Positions 1 through 12,150 of a stretch of DNA of 64,000 nucleotides are shown here, piece by piece. Origin of the DNA: Isoetes taiwanensis (Eukaryota; Streptophyta; Lycopodiopsida; Isoetales; Isoetaceae); contig JAJEKV010000001.1 of the NCBI GenBank assembly GCA_021234155.1, positions 29,710,177 to 29,774,176 of the forward strand. The letters run 5' to 3'. Below the pieces are notes generated by a model. The model had not been told where the DNA came from and ran no database searches. It was given only the letters and a program-made list of their open reading frames with translations. Numbering within the stretch: the first letter of the stretch is position 1; the number at the start of each line of letters is the position of its first letter. Both the position numbers and the translations under genes were made by a program.

Positions 1-1
1 G

Positions 2-481
2 GAGTTCAAAGTAGGCGACAAGGTATGGTTGAAGATCAAGGTGAGGCAAAGTAAGCTTCGCATAGGGAATTGCAAGAAGCTTGCCCCTAAGTGGGCCGGT
101 CCGTTCAAGATCTTGGAGAGAGTGGGCTCTCAGGCCTACAAGTTGGATCTCCCGGCGCACCTCAAAGTCCACAAGGTCTTCCATGTGAGTTTATTAAAAA
201 GGCACGATCCTAACCCTGATGAGGTCTTGGATACTCCAACTTTATTGGAGATGACAGAAGATCAAGTCAAAATTGTGCCTGAATTGCTTCTTGATAAGTC
301 ATTCAAGAAGACTAGGAGGTCCCAGTTCCTCCAGTATTTGGTCAGGTGGAAACACTTGGCCGTGGAAGACGCGAAGTGGGTATTGAAGCAGGATTTGGAG
401 AAGCAATACCCAGACTTCATGAAGGAGTTTGATGGGCGAGTCATCTCTGAGCTTGTCGACGCCGACTTGTCAGGTGGTTAG
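2..481 (+). CDS. Ty3 pol C-terminus: integrase tail plus chromodomain (partial)
   Basis: The frame is open from base 2 and ends at TAG/TTAG near 481, so the N-terminus lies off-window. The start reads FKVGDKVWLK, the usual beginning of the chromovirus integrase C-terminal region. It is followed by KWAGPFKILERVG and VFHVSLLKRH, the conserved GPF/Y-like module. The last third carries YLVRWKHLAVEDAKWV, a chromodomain with its aromatic residues, then the typical QDLEKQYPDF. In this family the module targets integration to marked chromatin. This stretch has no stop and appears intact. Confidence 0.85.
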   Translation, partial: EFKVGDKVWLKIKVRQSKLRIGNCKKLAPKWAGPFKILERVGSQAYKLDLPAHLKVHKVFHVSLLKRHDPNPDEVLDTPTLLEMTEDQVKIVPELLLDKSFKKTRRSQFLQYLVRWKHLAVEDAKWVLKQDLEKQYPDFMKEFDGRVISELVDADLSGG

Positions 482-1305
482 CTTAGTATGTTTCTTAGTT
501 AGCCTTAGTCCTGGCATATGTATTCTAGCTAGTAGAGTGCATGTACCAGAATCTTGGAACGTGTAGGCGATGATGGGATACGCCTTAAGGCATTCTCTAG
601 GCCAACATGCACCAAGAGGTGCGCATGACCAGTAGGGTCATGCGAGAGAGGAAGTGAGGCATGGTGGGCGATGATGGGACATCTGTCGGATGCTCTCTAT
701 GCCACGATGCGGGGCACACGCACCTGACCATAGGGGGGTCATGGTGATGCTTAAGTGATCATGCGCGATGATGGGATCGTGAGACGTTCCCTAGCTTGAA
801 ACCCTTAGGGCATGATGCACTGGGGAGTACTCGACAACGGGTAATCGAGTACAAGGTAGCACTTGATCATGGGTTCCTTAAGCTCAAATCCTTATGGGGC
901 CATGATCGGGTGCAAGGTAGTAGGGTAATCTTAAGCTAGTAGTTCGGCTCAAGGAGGTAGGTAAGGGGGGTGGTCCCCTAAAACCACAATTTATTAACTA
1001 AACTAACGTAATGTGCTACTCGTGCAGGGCGAGCATAGGGGAGCACCGACGGGAGCGCATTACGTGGAAGTGGGGAGCCATAATTTAGACTTAAATTATG
1101 AACCCTAATAATTGTGTGATAATGTTTGACTTACTATAGCATTACTGTTGTTAAGGCTATATAATTTTGTATAGGTATAAATATAGCCTATATACTATAT
1201 GTTAATTGAATAATAGAAGTTGCATGTATCGTGTTTTTGCAGGAGCGTGTAGTGTAGTTACCTTAGCGTAATGCTGAGGACAGCATTATCCTAAGGGGGG
1301 GAGAA
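482..1305 (+). repeat. 3' internal noncoding region of family A with degenerate ~100-bp repeats
   Basis: No coding frame is seen. The motif GCGATGATGGGA recurs at about 567, 668 and 765, each followed by a variable segment ending in CATG-rich sequence, so the block looks like a decayed tandem array with a period near 100 bases. The region ends in a G-rich purine tract at about 1293-1305 that would act as polypurine tract for plus-strand priming. Confidence 0.55.
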
Positions 1306-2580
1306 TGTGACGTTCTAGGGGCGCCATAAATACGTATATTCCTGGACCCATCACTATACAAGTCTACTCTTGTAGCCTTGTATACCTTAGGAAGTGGCAA
1401 TGGGTGCACATCTAAGTTAAATGCTTAACTTAGATAACCTTAGGATAAGGCCCATTTCCACATGGCCTTATCCTATTGGGCAACCGCTACACGGCCCCAC
1501 CCCATTGGTGCCACGTGGCATCCCATGTGGACCCTAACTTATATTAGCCTAAACCCTAACCCTAAACCTCTTTTCCTGACCCTAGCACCCTGTGACCCGT
1601 CTACGCACTCGAAACTCCGTTTCGAGCACCGTTTGCTGTGGCATAGTCTAGTGCAGCAGCCCCCGGAGTGTGGATTCGATCTTGGAGCAATTGCAGCTTC
1701 GACCAATTCGAAGACCATGGAGATGCCAGGATTGGGACGGAGTGCTTCTGGAGTAGGTATGTAGAGTAGTGCTCTTGGTAGTTCGTCTGGAAGTTAGCAC
1801 TCCAGATGGGTTAGTATTTCGTATCTAGAGTAGAGCCATCCTAGAACCCTTGTTGAACATCTTGAACCCTAATCAAGGAACCCTAACTGTAAGTGAGATA
1901 TGTATGATTAGGTTAAGATGTTCTTATGATGATTATCATGTTATGATGCTATGTGATGTTGGTTGATCATGTTTGCTCCTCTTGTATTGGGAAGGGGGGT
2001 AGAGACCTAGTAGCCATTATGTAGTATGCTCCTAGTTAGATCCTTTAGTTCCTATTATATGCGGCTTGTGCATAGGAGCCCACCGGGCTATAGGGGCTAT
2101 GATGTGACTCAGCACTACACAACGGGGCTAGAGGCAATACGGAGGGAGGATCCCTGCTGAGCGTGGCTACTGAGGATCCCATAGTGGCCTAGGCCTATGG
2201 TCGGTCACTTTGTGTGGGCGGGGCATGGGTCCGACACCTCCTGGGGCGATGGTGTCGCCCTGCCTCTCAGGAGTTGCAAGTGTCGGCTTGGCTCCTGTTT
2301 TGGGGGGTTAAGTCGGGTATGAATCGTGTGTCGCCACGATTCTCTAGCTGCCCGTGGAACCTCTAGACCCCGGGAAGGGGAGATGCAACCCTTTCTGCGT
2401 CGACAGACCGGGGAGATGCAACCTGGAGTAGTCCCGATGGGTGATACCATGGGATTGCATATCCGGAAGGCTAGAGTCATGTCAGAGCCCGATCTAGCTC
2501 ATTCTGCAGAGTATGCACAGGAGGGGCGGATGGAGTGGTCAACCCTAGCAATTGTCTATAGCCAACCCCGCCATTGTTAT

Positions 2581-2930
2581 TAATAGAACTAGTGCAAAAC
2601 CAGCACAAACCCCACAAGATCGACTCAAGAGATAGAATAGAAGAACAAGAATAACTCTATTGAGAAAAGCAATAGGAAATACAATCTCTACTTCTGAGCA
2701 TTGCATAGTACATAACGTACAATCAATATATACAACCGGTGAGACTAAGAATAGTAGTCTACCGTTTAACCACCGCCCATTAATTACGACACTGATTTAG
2801 GGTCGGTGCTCAGTGCTGACAAAGTGCTGCCTTCTGTACATTTCAGCACCTTCTCAGCACCTGTGTGCTAAGTGCTGAACCACTGTTGTTTCAGCACATT
2901 ATGCTTAGTCAGCATATTTATATTCCAACA
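2581..2930 (-). repeat. Copia-1 3' LTR
   Basis: This 350-base LTR ends in TGTTGGAATA on the minus strand. Its other end reads TAATAGAACT where the partner LTR has TGATAGAACT, so the terminal dinucleotide is mutated. Confidence 0.9.
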
Positions 2931-2966
2931 CTCTCCCTTAAATGTTGCTGACTAAGTAGAAGAAAA

Positions 2967-5900
2967 TCAGCTGAAACTAAGGCAATCCTTCTCTCCCTTC
3001 AGCTGCAATTTCTTCATGCCCAAGCTCTCCTTCACATTGACGAACTTAGTTCCAACTAATGGTTTGGTAAAGCCATCAACAAACTGATCCTGTGAGGAGC
3101 AATGAACAAGTTGAGAAGATCCCATTTGGATCTGCTCACGGACAAAACACAAGTGGGTGTCAAGGTATTTTGTCTTTGGGTGGTACTTAGCATCCTTGGC
3201 AAGATGGATGGTACTTGTGTTGTCACACAATATAACAGCCGAGGATGGAGGTACCTGCAGATCTATCCACAAATGTTTAAGCCACAACAATTCCTGCATC
3301 CCAACACTGAGTGCTTTGAATTCTGCCTCCGTGGGTGCTGATTGTTACTGTAGACTGTCTTTTGGACAACCAAGTCAGCACGTTAGGCCCTATGAACGTG
3401 ACCATCCCTGTTGTGGACCTCCTGCTATCATGACAATTAGCATGATCTGCATCAACAAAGACTTTCAGCTGGAAATCAGAGGACCTCTGATAAAAGAGAC
3501 CTTCCTGTGATGTCCCCTTCAGATATGCCAGCAGTCTTTTAGCAGCCTTCCAGTGCGACTGTCTGGGATTGCTCATGAATCTGCTCAGCACTTCCCACAG
3601 CAAAAGAGATATCAGGTCTAGTGACTGTGAGATATATCAACGCCCCTACCAAGCTTTAAAAGAGTGTGGAATCACACTCCTCACCATCGAAATCAAGCTC
3701 AAGCCTTGTGCCTGGATCAAAAGGACTTGCCACAGCCTTGCAATCTTGCATACGATACTGCTGTAACATTTCTTTGATATATTTCGCTGAGAAAGATAGA
3801 TGCCATCTGAGTGCTGCCACACTTCTACACCTAAATAGTAATGCATAAGGCCAAGGTCAGTCATCTCGAAGGACGAAGATAACTTCAACTTCAGTGTAGA
3901 AATCAGCACATCAGCATCTCCTGTGATGATCAAATCATCAACATACAAAACCACAATGCACATTCGGCCTTCATGTGATTTGTAATAAAGATTGGGGTCT
4001 GCTGCACTTCTACTGAACGCCTGCTCAAGAAAGAAAGCATTGATTTTCGCATGCCAACATCTTGGAGCCTGCTTCAAGCCATAAATGCTTTTCTTCAAAT
4101 GACAAACCAGCTGCTCCTTCCCTTGAACAACAAATCCTGGAGGTTGAGTCATATAGACCTCTTCCTCCAAATCACCATTCAAAAAAGCAGACTTAATGTC
4201 CATTTGAAATATTAATCAACCTTTCATTGCAGCAAGAGCTATAACTGATCTAATAGTGGACATTCTGGCTACGGGAGCAAAGACTTCATCATAATCTAAG
4301 CCTTTTTTCTGTGCAAAAACCTTGGCTACAAGTCTAGCTTTGTGCTTTAAAACTGTCCCATCAGCATGAAATTTGGTTCTAAACACCCACTTACAGCCAA
4401 TAACGTGCTTATCAGCTGGGAGTTCAACCAATTCCCATGTGCCTTGCTTCAACAATTGAGAGTATTCTTCTTCCATTGCATGCTGCCACTGCGGATCACT
4501 AGCTGCTTCATGAAAGGTTTGTGGATCAACATGATCCTGGACCTTTGCCATTAAGGCAAGGTTACATGATCCATTAGACTTCTCCTGCTTCTCCATCAGA
4601 CGTGCTGATCTCCTAGGTTCAACAACAGGTATAACAGGTGCTACAATAGGTGCTGTAACAGGTGTTGGATCAGGTGCTACAATACCTTCGTGTGTGCTGG
4701 ACTCCCCCTGAAAGGAACCAACCTGCTCATGGACCATAGGGCGAGTGGGATTGGGATCAGGCAAATGTGAGTTCACTGGAGAAACCACTAGAGAGGGAGA
4801 GAAAGGTCTACCAGCAACTGCTATCAGATCTCCAACATCCAAGCTGCTGTCATTGTGAACTGCAGGAGAATCACTCGAAGATATACATACCATCATACAC
4901 AGCATCTTCAACGAACTGAACTGACCTGCTTACAATAACCTGCTTGTTGGAAGGATCATACAACTTGTAACCTTTCTGATTTTCTGGATACCCAATGAAG
5001 ATGGCTTTGACAGCCCTGTCATGCAACTTCCCATACTTTTTCAGCTTCTCAGCAGGTATGGAAGCATAAGCCAAGTATCCAAACACCCTCAAATGAGACA
5101 CATCTGGTTTCATTCTCCAAAATGCTTCATAAGGAATCACATCCTGGACTGCCTTAGTAGGCGATCTATTTGCCAAATATGCTGCTGTCACTACTGCCTC
5201 TCCCCAAAAAGATTCAGGCAGTTGCTTGTGACTCATCATAGATTTTGTCAAATCAAGCAAAGATCTATTCCTCCTTTTAGCTACACCATTTTGTGGATGA
5301 GCATAAGGAATGATTAACTGTCTTTCAATACCTTCTTCCATGAGAAACTCATCAAAGGCATTAGAAACATATTCACCTCCATTGTCACTTCTCAACTTTT
5401 TTTATTACTAACCCTGTCTGCTTTTCGACTGCTGCTTTGAAGGCCTTGAACTTGCCAAGCACCTCAGATTTGCAGTGCAAAGTATATACCCAAGTGTACC
5501 TACTGAAATCATTAATCAGGGTTAAGAAATACCTCTTTCCACCTAGCGAAACATCAGGCATATAGCACAAATCTGAATGCAGCAGCTCAAGAGGTTGAGT
5601 TGCTCGATGAAGAGCCTGCTGTGGAAAAGGCTGTTGAGGTTGCTTTCCGAGATGGCACGCAGCACACTCAAGCTTGACACATTTCAGAGAGGGAATACCT
5701 GTAACCATCTTGTTCTTGTACAAAGCATGTACAGCAGTGCCTCCAACATGACCAAAACGAGCATGCCACAGATGCTCAGCAGTCAAATCAGCACATACAA
5801 GACCATGTTCAGTCTTATGAACGGAACCATCAAAGACATACAAGCCATTCTGCAGCGTCCACTGTGCCATGAACTGCAGACTTTTCAAGTCAATTCCTTC

Positions 5901-7070
5901 AAGTGGATTCCTGCCCAGCAGATAGGCTTTGCCATTTCCGAGAACAATGTGATGGCCTGCCTTATCAAATTCAGCAGCAGACATGATATTAGACTGTAAT
6001 CCGGGAGCAAACATGACATTCCTCACCTTACTAACTACATCACATCCATGCAATTGAAAAGCTACAATCCCCTTTCCTGTGATAGGAAGAGGATATCCAT
6101 CACCCATCTTCACATCACCTCCTGATCGAGGTTCAAGTTCAGAAAACACATCTGAATCTCCGGTAAGATGAACCGTGGCTCCTGAGTCCAAAATCCAGTC
6201 CTTCTGTAAGGTGCTGGCCGCTGCTGCAAGATTCAGATATTCAGCATCAAAAGTGGCACACGCAACAGCACTTGTCTCTCCCTTAGAGTTGACTGCTGTG
6301 CTTCTCGAGTCACTATCCTTTGAGCTTTTCTTCTTCTCCTTACAATTTGAACTGTAGTGACCCTTTTCACCACAACTCCAGCACTTGAACTCCTTGGATT
6401 TCTTACCTTCAGACTTCACATTTTCTGACTTCCTAGAGTCTTTGCTATCAGCAAACTTCTTCTTGGTGTCAGCCCGAGAAGTAGACACAAAATTAGCATG
6501 GTCCACTCTCCCATCCCTTTGCTTCTGCACCAACTCGTATTGTTGCAGTAGAATGGTTACTTTGGCTATATCGATCTTCTCCTTGTGCCTGATCTTCAAA
6601 GAGATAATATCATACGAAATAGGAAGACCAACCAAGATATCTTGAATCAGCTGTTTTTCAGACAGCACTCCACCAGCAGCCATGTAATCCAAGCGCCATT
6701 GCTTCATCTGAGTAAGGTATGCTGTGACAGATTTGAAGTCACCTAGTTGGGCATGTCTCATTTTGTTCTGGATCAGCATTTGGGTAGCCATACCCTTGCT
6801 ATCAAGAGACTTCTCCAAATGAGACCACATCTCCTTAAACTCAGTAAAATGGTTGATTTCATGACCAATTGTCTCTTCAGCCAACATTTTGACAAGAGCA
6901 CAAGCTTTCTGGTTTATCCTGCCAGCATCTGCTGACTTGGTGCTGATAAAGTCTTCATCAAACACCGCTCCCATGTCACTAAATATCAAATAATTCACCA
7001 TGAACTTCTTCCAAGCATGGTAATTATTATTAGTGAGCTTTGCATTCTGTGAGAACTTGAATGGATCCAT
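2967..7070 (-). pseudogene. Copia-1 gag-pol polyprotein, broken
   Basis: Reading starts at the ATG ending at 7070 (MDPFKFSQNAKL). Domains in order: gag of UBN2 type; one CCHC knuckle CWSCGEKGHYSSNC (about residue 235); protease site ILDSGATVHLTG; GAG-pre-integrase with HLWHARFGHVG and C..C; integrase core (DFSRYTWVY, later RSDNGGEYVS); RT with DIKSAFLNGDLEEEVYM and the catalytic YVDD (about 3925); RNase H with CDNTSTIHLAKDAKYHPKTK. Breaks: a frame change at about 5390 between the integrase halves, another near 4890, a Trp-to-TGA stop at about 4217 just before the RT motif, and shifts near 3600 and 3290. Length and order are normal for copia. Function is lost unless supplied in trans. Confidence 0.88.
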
Positions 7071-7401
7071 GAATTTCTCCTGTTTTCAGCAGCCAAAAAG
7101 ATGGTTGAGAAAACAAATTCGTCACCAAACAAAGCATCCACTAGAAAAGTTGAATCTTGAATTTTGTCGCCAGAAAGGTCTTGGAAAACTCGAATCTCAC
7201 ACCAGAACTTGTTGGAAAATCCGAATCACTCTCCCAAAACACTTCCTCCAGGCCAAAAAGCAAGAATCTTCTCTAATGCTGCAAATGAGATTTTCCACCA
7301 CCAAATCTCAGCCAAAGAACTCTTGAAACGATGGCCAATCCAATTTGGATGCTTCTCCAATAGCTTGCTCTATTCTTCCCTTAAGAAAGCGTTTGATACC
7401 A

Positions 7402-7751
7402 TGATAGAACTAGTGCAAAACCAGCACAAACCCCGCAAGATCGACTCAAGAGATAGAATAGAAGAACAAGAATAACTCTATTGAGAAAAGCAATAGGAAA
7501 TACAATCTCTACTTCTGAGCATTGCATAGTACATAACGTACAATCAATATATACAACCGGTGAGACTAAGAATAGTAGTCTACCGTTTAACCACCGCCCA
7601 TTAATTACGGCACTGATTTAGGGTCGGTGCTCAGTGCTGACAAAGTGCTGCCTTCTATACATTTTAGCACCTTCTCAGCACCTGTGTGCTAAGTGCTGAA
7701 CCATTGTTGTTTCAGCACATTATGCTTAGTCAGCATATTTATATTCCAACA
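7402..7751 (-). repeat. Copia-1 5' LTR with adjacent primer-binding site
   Basis: This is the partner of 2581-2930. Its ends are TG/CA, and bases 7401 downward give a primer site on the minus strand (TGGTATCAAACG) matching initiator-Met tRNA in its first eight bases. Confidence 0.9.
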
Positions 7752-8120
7752 GTTATGACTCGGTCTGCTCTATCTTGAGGCCTAGCCAGTCAGTCATCCT
7801 CCTTATGAGTCGGAGCCATGGGTAAGAGCTCTCATGTTTTATGGCATATGATTATCTTCTTTGTAGTATGGATATGTGGATGGGCTACACTTCGAGGTAG
7901 TATGATGTGTTGATATTGCTAGTTCTGACGTTGTTTATGCTTCCACTGTGATAGGAGCCCCTAGGGGAAGGGCGCGCAAGACACCTTCGTGTCCCCTTCC
8001 CGCACTAAGGTCACCCCTGAGTGGGGGATAGACGGAGGGCCCGTGCGGTCGAGGGACCGGATGGGGGATTTCCTGCGGAGTGTACGGCTGGGTGCCGTAT
8101 ATTCAGTAGGGAGCGTCACA

Positions 8121-10056
8121 GTTTTCTTAGAATGTACGTACCTAATTTTGCTCACATTGTAAGTCCTATCTCTAAGTTGACTAGAATAGGCAAATTCTCT
8201 AAGTCGGAAAGTAAGTATATCCCTGTCAAATGGACACCTGAATGTCAAGAATCTTTTGACTTCCTAATCTCCTCTATATGTGAAGCTACCTTGCTAAAGA
8301 AGCCAAATATAAATGAGCCATTTGAAGTCTATATTACAATAACCAAGAGAGCTGTGGGATTAGCAATTTTGCAGGAGAAACACATCATTCTGTTTGCCAG
8401 CAAGCAATGGTCTGCAACTGAGGAGAGATACCCTCGAATGGAAAAAAGTGCTGCTGCCCTCATGTTCCTTATCAACAAACAGGGACATCTACTTATGAAC
8501 AGTAAGGTTCTAGTCTACATGAAGCAGAATCCCATGGGATTACTATTTGGAAAAGCCACCAGCAAATCAAAAATCCAAAGGTGGGCTTGTAAGTTGCAAA
8601 ATTTCGACATTTCTGTGAAAGAGCTGCACCAAATAAAAAATCCTAGCTTGTACCTACCTTACATATTTTTTTATCATGAGGAAGATGCAGAACCTACTAA
8701 TGCTTTTGTTACTATAGCACATTTAGAGGAAATTCAAGAAAAACAGAGCCTTGGAGGTTGGCAAGGTCCTATTGAGGCATACTTGTGCCAAGGGAAGTTG
8801 CCCTCAGGTTCCACACCCAGTCAACAAAGGAGATTCAAAGAAAAATGCAGGCAGTATAGACTTATAGGTGAAGTTCTGTGCAAAGTCAACCGAGATGGGG
8901 TTCTGTTCAGATGTGTAAGTGAAGAGGAGGCTGTCATGATCATCAGAGAAATGCATAAGGGAGTATGTGGTGGACATTTTGCTGGAGATACCACAGCTAA
9001 AAAAATCCTCAGGTCTGGTTATTACTGGCCTACTATTTTCAGAGATTGTTATGATATTATTAAAACTTGCCATCAGTGCCAAATCTTTGGCAAAAGAATA
9101 TTACTCCCAGCTGCCTTAAATCCCATGATTACCTCTCCAGGACCCTTCCAGATATGGGGACTTGATTATATTGGCCCTATTAACCCTTCTTCTGCAGGGC
9201 AGCATCAACACATCATAGTTGCCACTGATTATTTCACTAAGTGGGCAGAAGCCATTGAAGCAGCCCAATGCTATGACCACAGCCAGGTTTTTACAAGAGA
9301 ACATTTGTGCCAGGTTTGGAATTCCTCTCAAATTGCATTCTGATAGAGGAACGCCTTTTGTTAATGAGGTTATTTCCAATTTGCTAAAAATTCTTAAAGT
9401 TAAACACACTAAGAGTTCTTCTTATTATCCACAAGGCAATGGCCAGGCTGAAGCTACTAACAAGATTTTGAAGAGCATTTGACAGAAAACAGTTGATAGC
9501 AATTACAAGGATTGGCATCTCAAGATAGTTGATGCACTTTGGGCTTATAGAGTTACTATAAAGGCAGCCACAAATCACACACCCTTTAATCTGGTCTATG
9601 GCATTGAGGCTGTGCTACCAATTGAGCTTGAGCTGCCATCTTTGAGGTTAGCTCATAAATTATGTTTTCCCTTTGAGAATGCACTGCAGGAACGTTTGGA
9701 TGCCCTCCTAACACTTGGATGAGTACAGACTGGAGGCAGAAAATACCAACTTATTGAAAAAAGCCAAAGATATCGCTGCATTCAAAGCTGCTCACAAGAT
9801 TCAGGGTATTTTCAAAAAAGGAGAACTTGTCCTTAAATGGAACAAAGCCAAAGAAGATTCGGCTGGCAAGTTTGACAATCTTTGGGAAGGTCCCTATGAG
9901 GTAGTGGGACCTGCATGTATCAATTCTTATTGGATAAGGGAGATTATCTCAGATATTCTGTTGCCAAATCCTATTAATACTCTACACTTGAAAAGATATT
10001 GGGAACAGCATGTATGTTTATCTTTATTTTTACGAGTCCCTAGGTTGATAGTATAG
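8121..10056 (+). pseudogene. Ty3 element E1: degenerate RNase H and integrase (pol 3' half)
   Basis: The frame begins in mid-gene at 8121, where LTR-1 was inserted. It runs through the end of RT (FLRMYVPNFAHIVSPISKLT), a Ty3-type RNase H fold in which the acidic residues are replaced (YITITKRAVGLAIL, EKSAAALMFL, VYMKQNPM), and integrase. Integrase shows the HHCC zinc finger (CGGHFAGDTT.. CHQCQIFG), first Asp in WGLDYIGPI, second in HSDRGTPF and the Glu in NGQAEATNKIL. A frame change at about 9300 and stops near 9480 and 9720 break it. The C-terminal part (9715-10056) has FDNLWEGPYEVVG but no chromodomain. It is the same family as E2 and E3, of Tat/Athila-like plant type by inference. Confidence 0.82.
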
Positions 10057-10215
10057 CACTTAGGATTTTAGGTTCATGAAAATGCTTTGTTATAGGAATT
10101 GTTTTTACAGCTTTGTATGTTTATCTTTATTTTTATAACTTCAAATCAGAGTTCTTAGGTTGATAGTATAGCACTTAGGATTTTGAGTTCATAAGAATGC
10201 TTTGTTATAGGGTTT
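10012..10215 (+). repeat. Two-copy tandem repeat after E1 pol
   Basis: Two imperfect direct copies of about 110 bases both contain TTGATAGTATAGCACTTAGG and a following ATGCTTTGTTATAGG. They lie directly after the E1 integrase frame, in the expected position of the 3' untranslated region or start of the 3' LTR. Confidence 0.6.
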
Positions 10216-10489
10216 TTTCTATTCTCCTAAGAGTGTGATAATATTTTACTAAGTGTCTATTTACAGAAAGAGGTCAGATTGCTTCCAAGATCCAGCTGAG
10301 AATTTTTTGATAATTTGGTTCCTTGTTTCCATGACAGGTTCATCCTATATCCACCAACTCATCTGCTTTAAGTTGTCCTGCCAATCACCACAGACCTTGC
10401 TCTACTGTTACCATTCCTGAGCACCCTGCATATCAGCTTCGTGATGATTGTGATGAGGCTATTAAACGCCTCAAGGTGGCACAAGGAGT

Positions 10490-10630
10490 ATGATTATATT
10501 TTGTGTATGGGTGGTGTTTCTTAGTGGACTATTTCGTCCTCTAGGTTTTGAGTCCTATGTCACAGATCCCTTGTATGTATCTTGATTTTCCTTGATAATA
10601 GATTGTCGTCCTTCCAAAAAAAAAAAGTTT
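10490..10630 (+). mobile_element. Possible LINE-type 3' tail
   Basis: The sequence ends GATTGTCGTCCTTCC followed by a run of A. A very similar end (GTTTGTCGTCCATCC then poly-A) occurs at about 21985-22010. A shared T-rich tail followed by poly-A suggests the 3' ends of two truncated non-LTR retroelements. No ORF is present. The left boundary is not resolved. Confidence 0.4.
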
Positions 10631-11812
10631 CCTATAGTTGCGAAGAATTACGTTCATTGTCTATCTGAACTAGTTATCATTAAGTAATCTTAGTTCTTTA
10701 TCCAATACATTAAGGTGAATATACCAATAGCATTATGTGATAAGTGCTTGTCGTATGACAGACTATAATTTAGGCAATAAAACTTTTAGCATTGGCATGT
10801 CACAACCTAATTACCATGGGGTGGCGTTAATAGTACTAGTTTCAATAAACCACCATTGTATGCATAAAAACCACAACTACTTTTAATAAACCATTATATC
10901 GCTAATCATCAGCAATAAAACTATATCATAAACTATCATGGGTGTTGAAAAACCACTATAGTATGTGGTTTTCTTCTATCAAGTAAATTCATGCATAAAA
11001 AACCACATATATCATGGTTTTTAGATGATATGATACTACTTAAGGATAATAGTTCTTTTTTGGGCTCCTTGTGAGTGCTCGCTCTGACTGAAACATGGTG
11101 AAAAAATTAAGCCATAGACTCCACACACAGACGTTGTTTTGTGAAAAAAGGGGGAAAGAAAAAAAAAATGCCATGAGCATTACCGACTTACTGCAAAGAG
11201 CTGTGACAGGCAGCTGGCAGAGCAGAAATGACTCGGATTTCCCAAATTGGTGGATTCGTTGGGAAATGGGAGAATGTAGGAGGAATCGGGAATGTAGAAG
11301 TTTAAAAAAAAAAGTTAATGTTACCTAATTCATTAATCTATTAGAGGTAAGGTACATTAACTCGATATGCCTATAAAATAACCCTAGTACTTATACAAAC
11401 ATGAAAGGCAAATTTATATTCACGGCCTTCCAAATGACAGACACATTTTATTTTTGCCTTTCTATATGACAGGCAAATTGATATTTGTTACCCTTCATAT
11501 GCAGGGCATTTTTTTTTTGCTGCCTGTTTTGACGGGCAAAAAAGCCAAAAACAGACATGAAAGTCGTTAAACTTGAACCCTGGACCTATCATGCATTGTA
11601 TATATGGTTTAATCCAAAGTTCTTCCAAAAAAGAAAATAGAAGAAACCGTGGTCTGGCATGGCGCCAAGCATCATCTTGGCATCTTGGAAAGTATATTCA
11701 TATGAGTTGCAAAGGAAAGAACACTTATGATTAAAGTCATCTTGGCAATTGTGGAGGCACTCTACCTTTAATCAACAAGTGAATGCAGAAGGGCACCTTC
11801 ATGAGTCTGGGC
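10631..11812. other. AT-rich noncoding stretch, no gene seen
   Basis: Contains several AAAACCAC/GTGGTTTT mini-palindromes (about 10860-11030) and, at about 11400-11560, three loose copies of a segment with GACAGGCAAAT. No coding or RNA gene is recognisable. It may hold an old MITE, but no clean inverted ends were found. Confidence 0.4.
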
Positions 11813-12150
11813 TTATACATATATTGTAACTTGCAAGCTTGGGGCATTACAGATTGACCTTCTCAGTTTTTGTACTACAGGTTTCATACCTTCTTTGATT
11901 TTTATTTCAAACTCACAAATATTTTTGTCAACACCAACCAACTCATCATAATCCCAAGCAAAAATATCTTTCCAATCATCAAAGAACTTAGTGACAAAGG
12001 TATTATCTTCCTCGTTAAACAAATCCCCAACATACAACACTCTGTCTAGACCTTTCTTGTTTAGTTTGATTTCCTTTACCTGCTTGTCTTCACTAGCATT
12101 GATTACCAGAATAGGATATAGTTGTTGTAGGTCTTTCTTTTCTAACTCCT
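11813..12150 (-). pseudogene. E3 linker and RT N-terminus, truncated
   Basis: This part continues from the extra RNase H through a spacer to FFDDWKDIFAWDYDELVGVDKNICEFEIKI and KPVVQKLRR, the conserved entry into plant Ty3 reverse transcriptase. It then ends in unrelated sequence at about 11820, so the RT catalytic part is missing. Confidence 0.75.

Larger units (their letters stand above)
2581..7751 (-). mobile_element. Full-length Ty1/copia element (Copia-1)
   Basis: The element has two 350-base LTRs (2581-2930 and 7402-7751) that differ at only about six positions, mostly transitions. It is flanked by the perfect 5-base duplication GTTAT (2576-2580 and 7752-7756). Read on the minus strand, the primer site TGGTATCAAACG lies directly next to the 5' LTR, close to the initiator-Met tRNA end, and a purine tract AAGGGAGAG precedes the 3' LTR. 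Between them lies one gag-pol in the order gag, protease, integrase, RT, RNase H. It carries several stops and shifts, so it is a recent but now defective insertion into LTR-1. Confidence 0.93.
1..8120 (+). mobile_element. Ty3 chromovirus family A, 3' part with 3' LTR (copy 1)
   Basis: The left edge cuts a Ty3/gypsy element in its pol gene. Integrase C-terminus and chromodomain (2-481) are followed by a long noncoding 3' internal region (482-1305), a purine tract just before 1306, and an LTR running to 8120. The LTR has the matched ends TGTGACG and CGTCACA. It is interrupted by Copia-1 (2581-7751), leaving LTR pieces of 1275 and 364 bases, about 1.64 kb in total. The base after 8120 resumes a different Ty3 pol frame (E1), so this element had inserted into E1. 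Its 5' half and its own target duplication lie outside the window. Confidence 0.8.
1306..8120 (+). repeat. 3' LTR of family A (LTR-1), split by Copia-1
   Basis: The LTR starts TGTGACGTTC right after the purine tract and ends GGGAGCGTCACA at 8120. The pieces are 1306-2580 and 7757-8120, with 7752-7756 being the second copy of the Copia-1 target duplication. The same LTR occurs in minus orientation at 56134-58109 and, broken up, at 37497-54845; shared blocks include the region around 2215-2460, which matches the reverse of 37960-38160. No real gene is seen inside, and the short ORFs are chance. Confidence 0.8.

Noticed and set aside
1549-1576. CCCTAA-type telomere-like units
   Set aside because: Only two to three units, repeated in other LTR copies (for example near 57515), so this is LTR sequence and not an interstitial telomere.
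8021-8120. Start of the long plus-strand ORF 8021-9343
   Set aside because: The first 100 bases are LTR-1 sequence; the true E1 frame begins at 8121.
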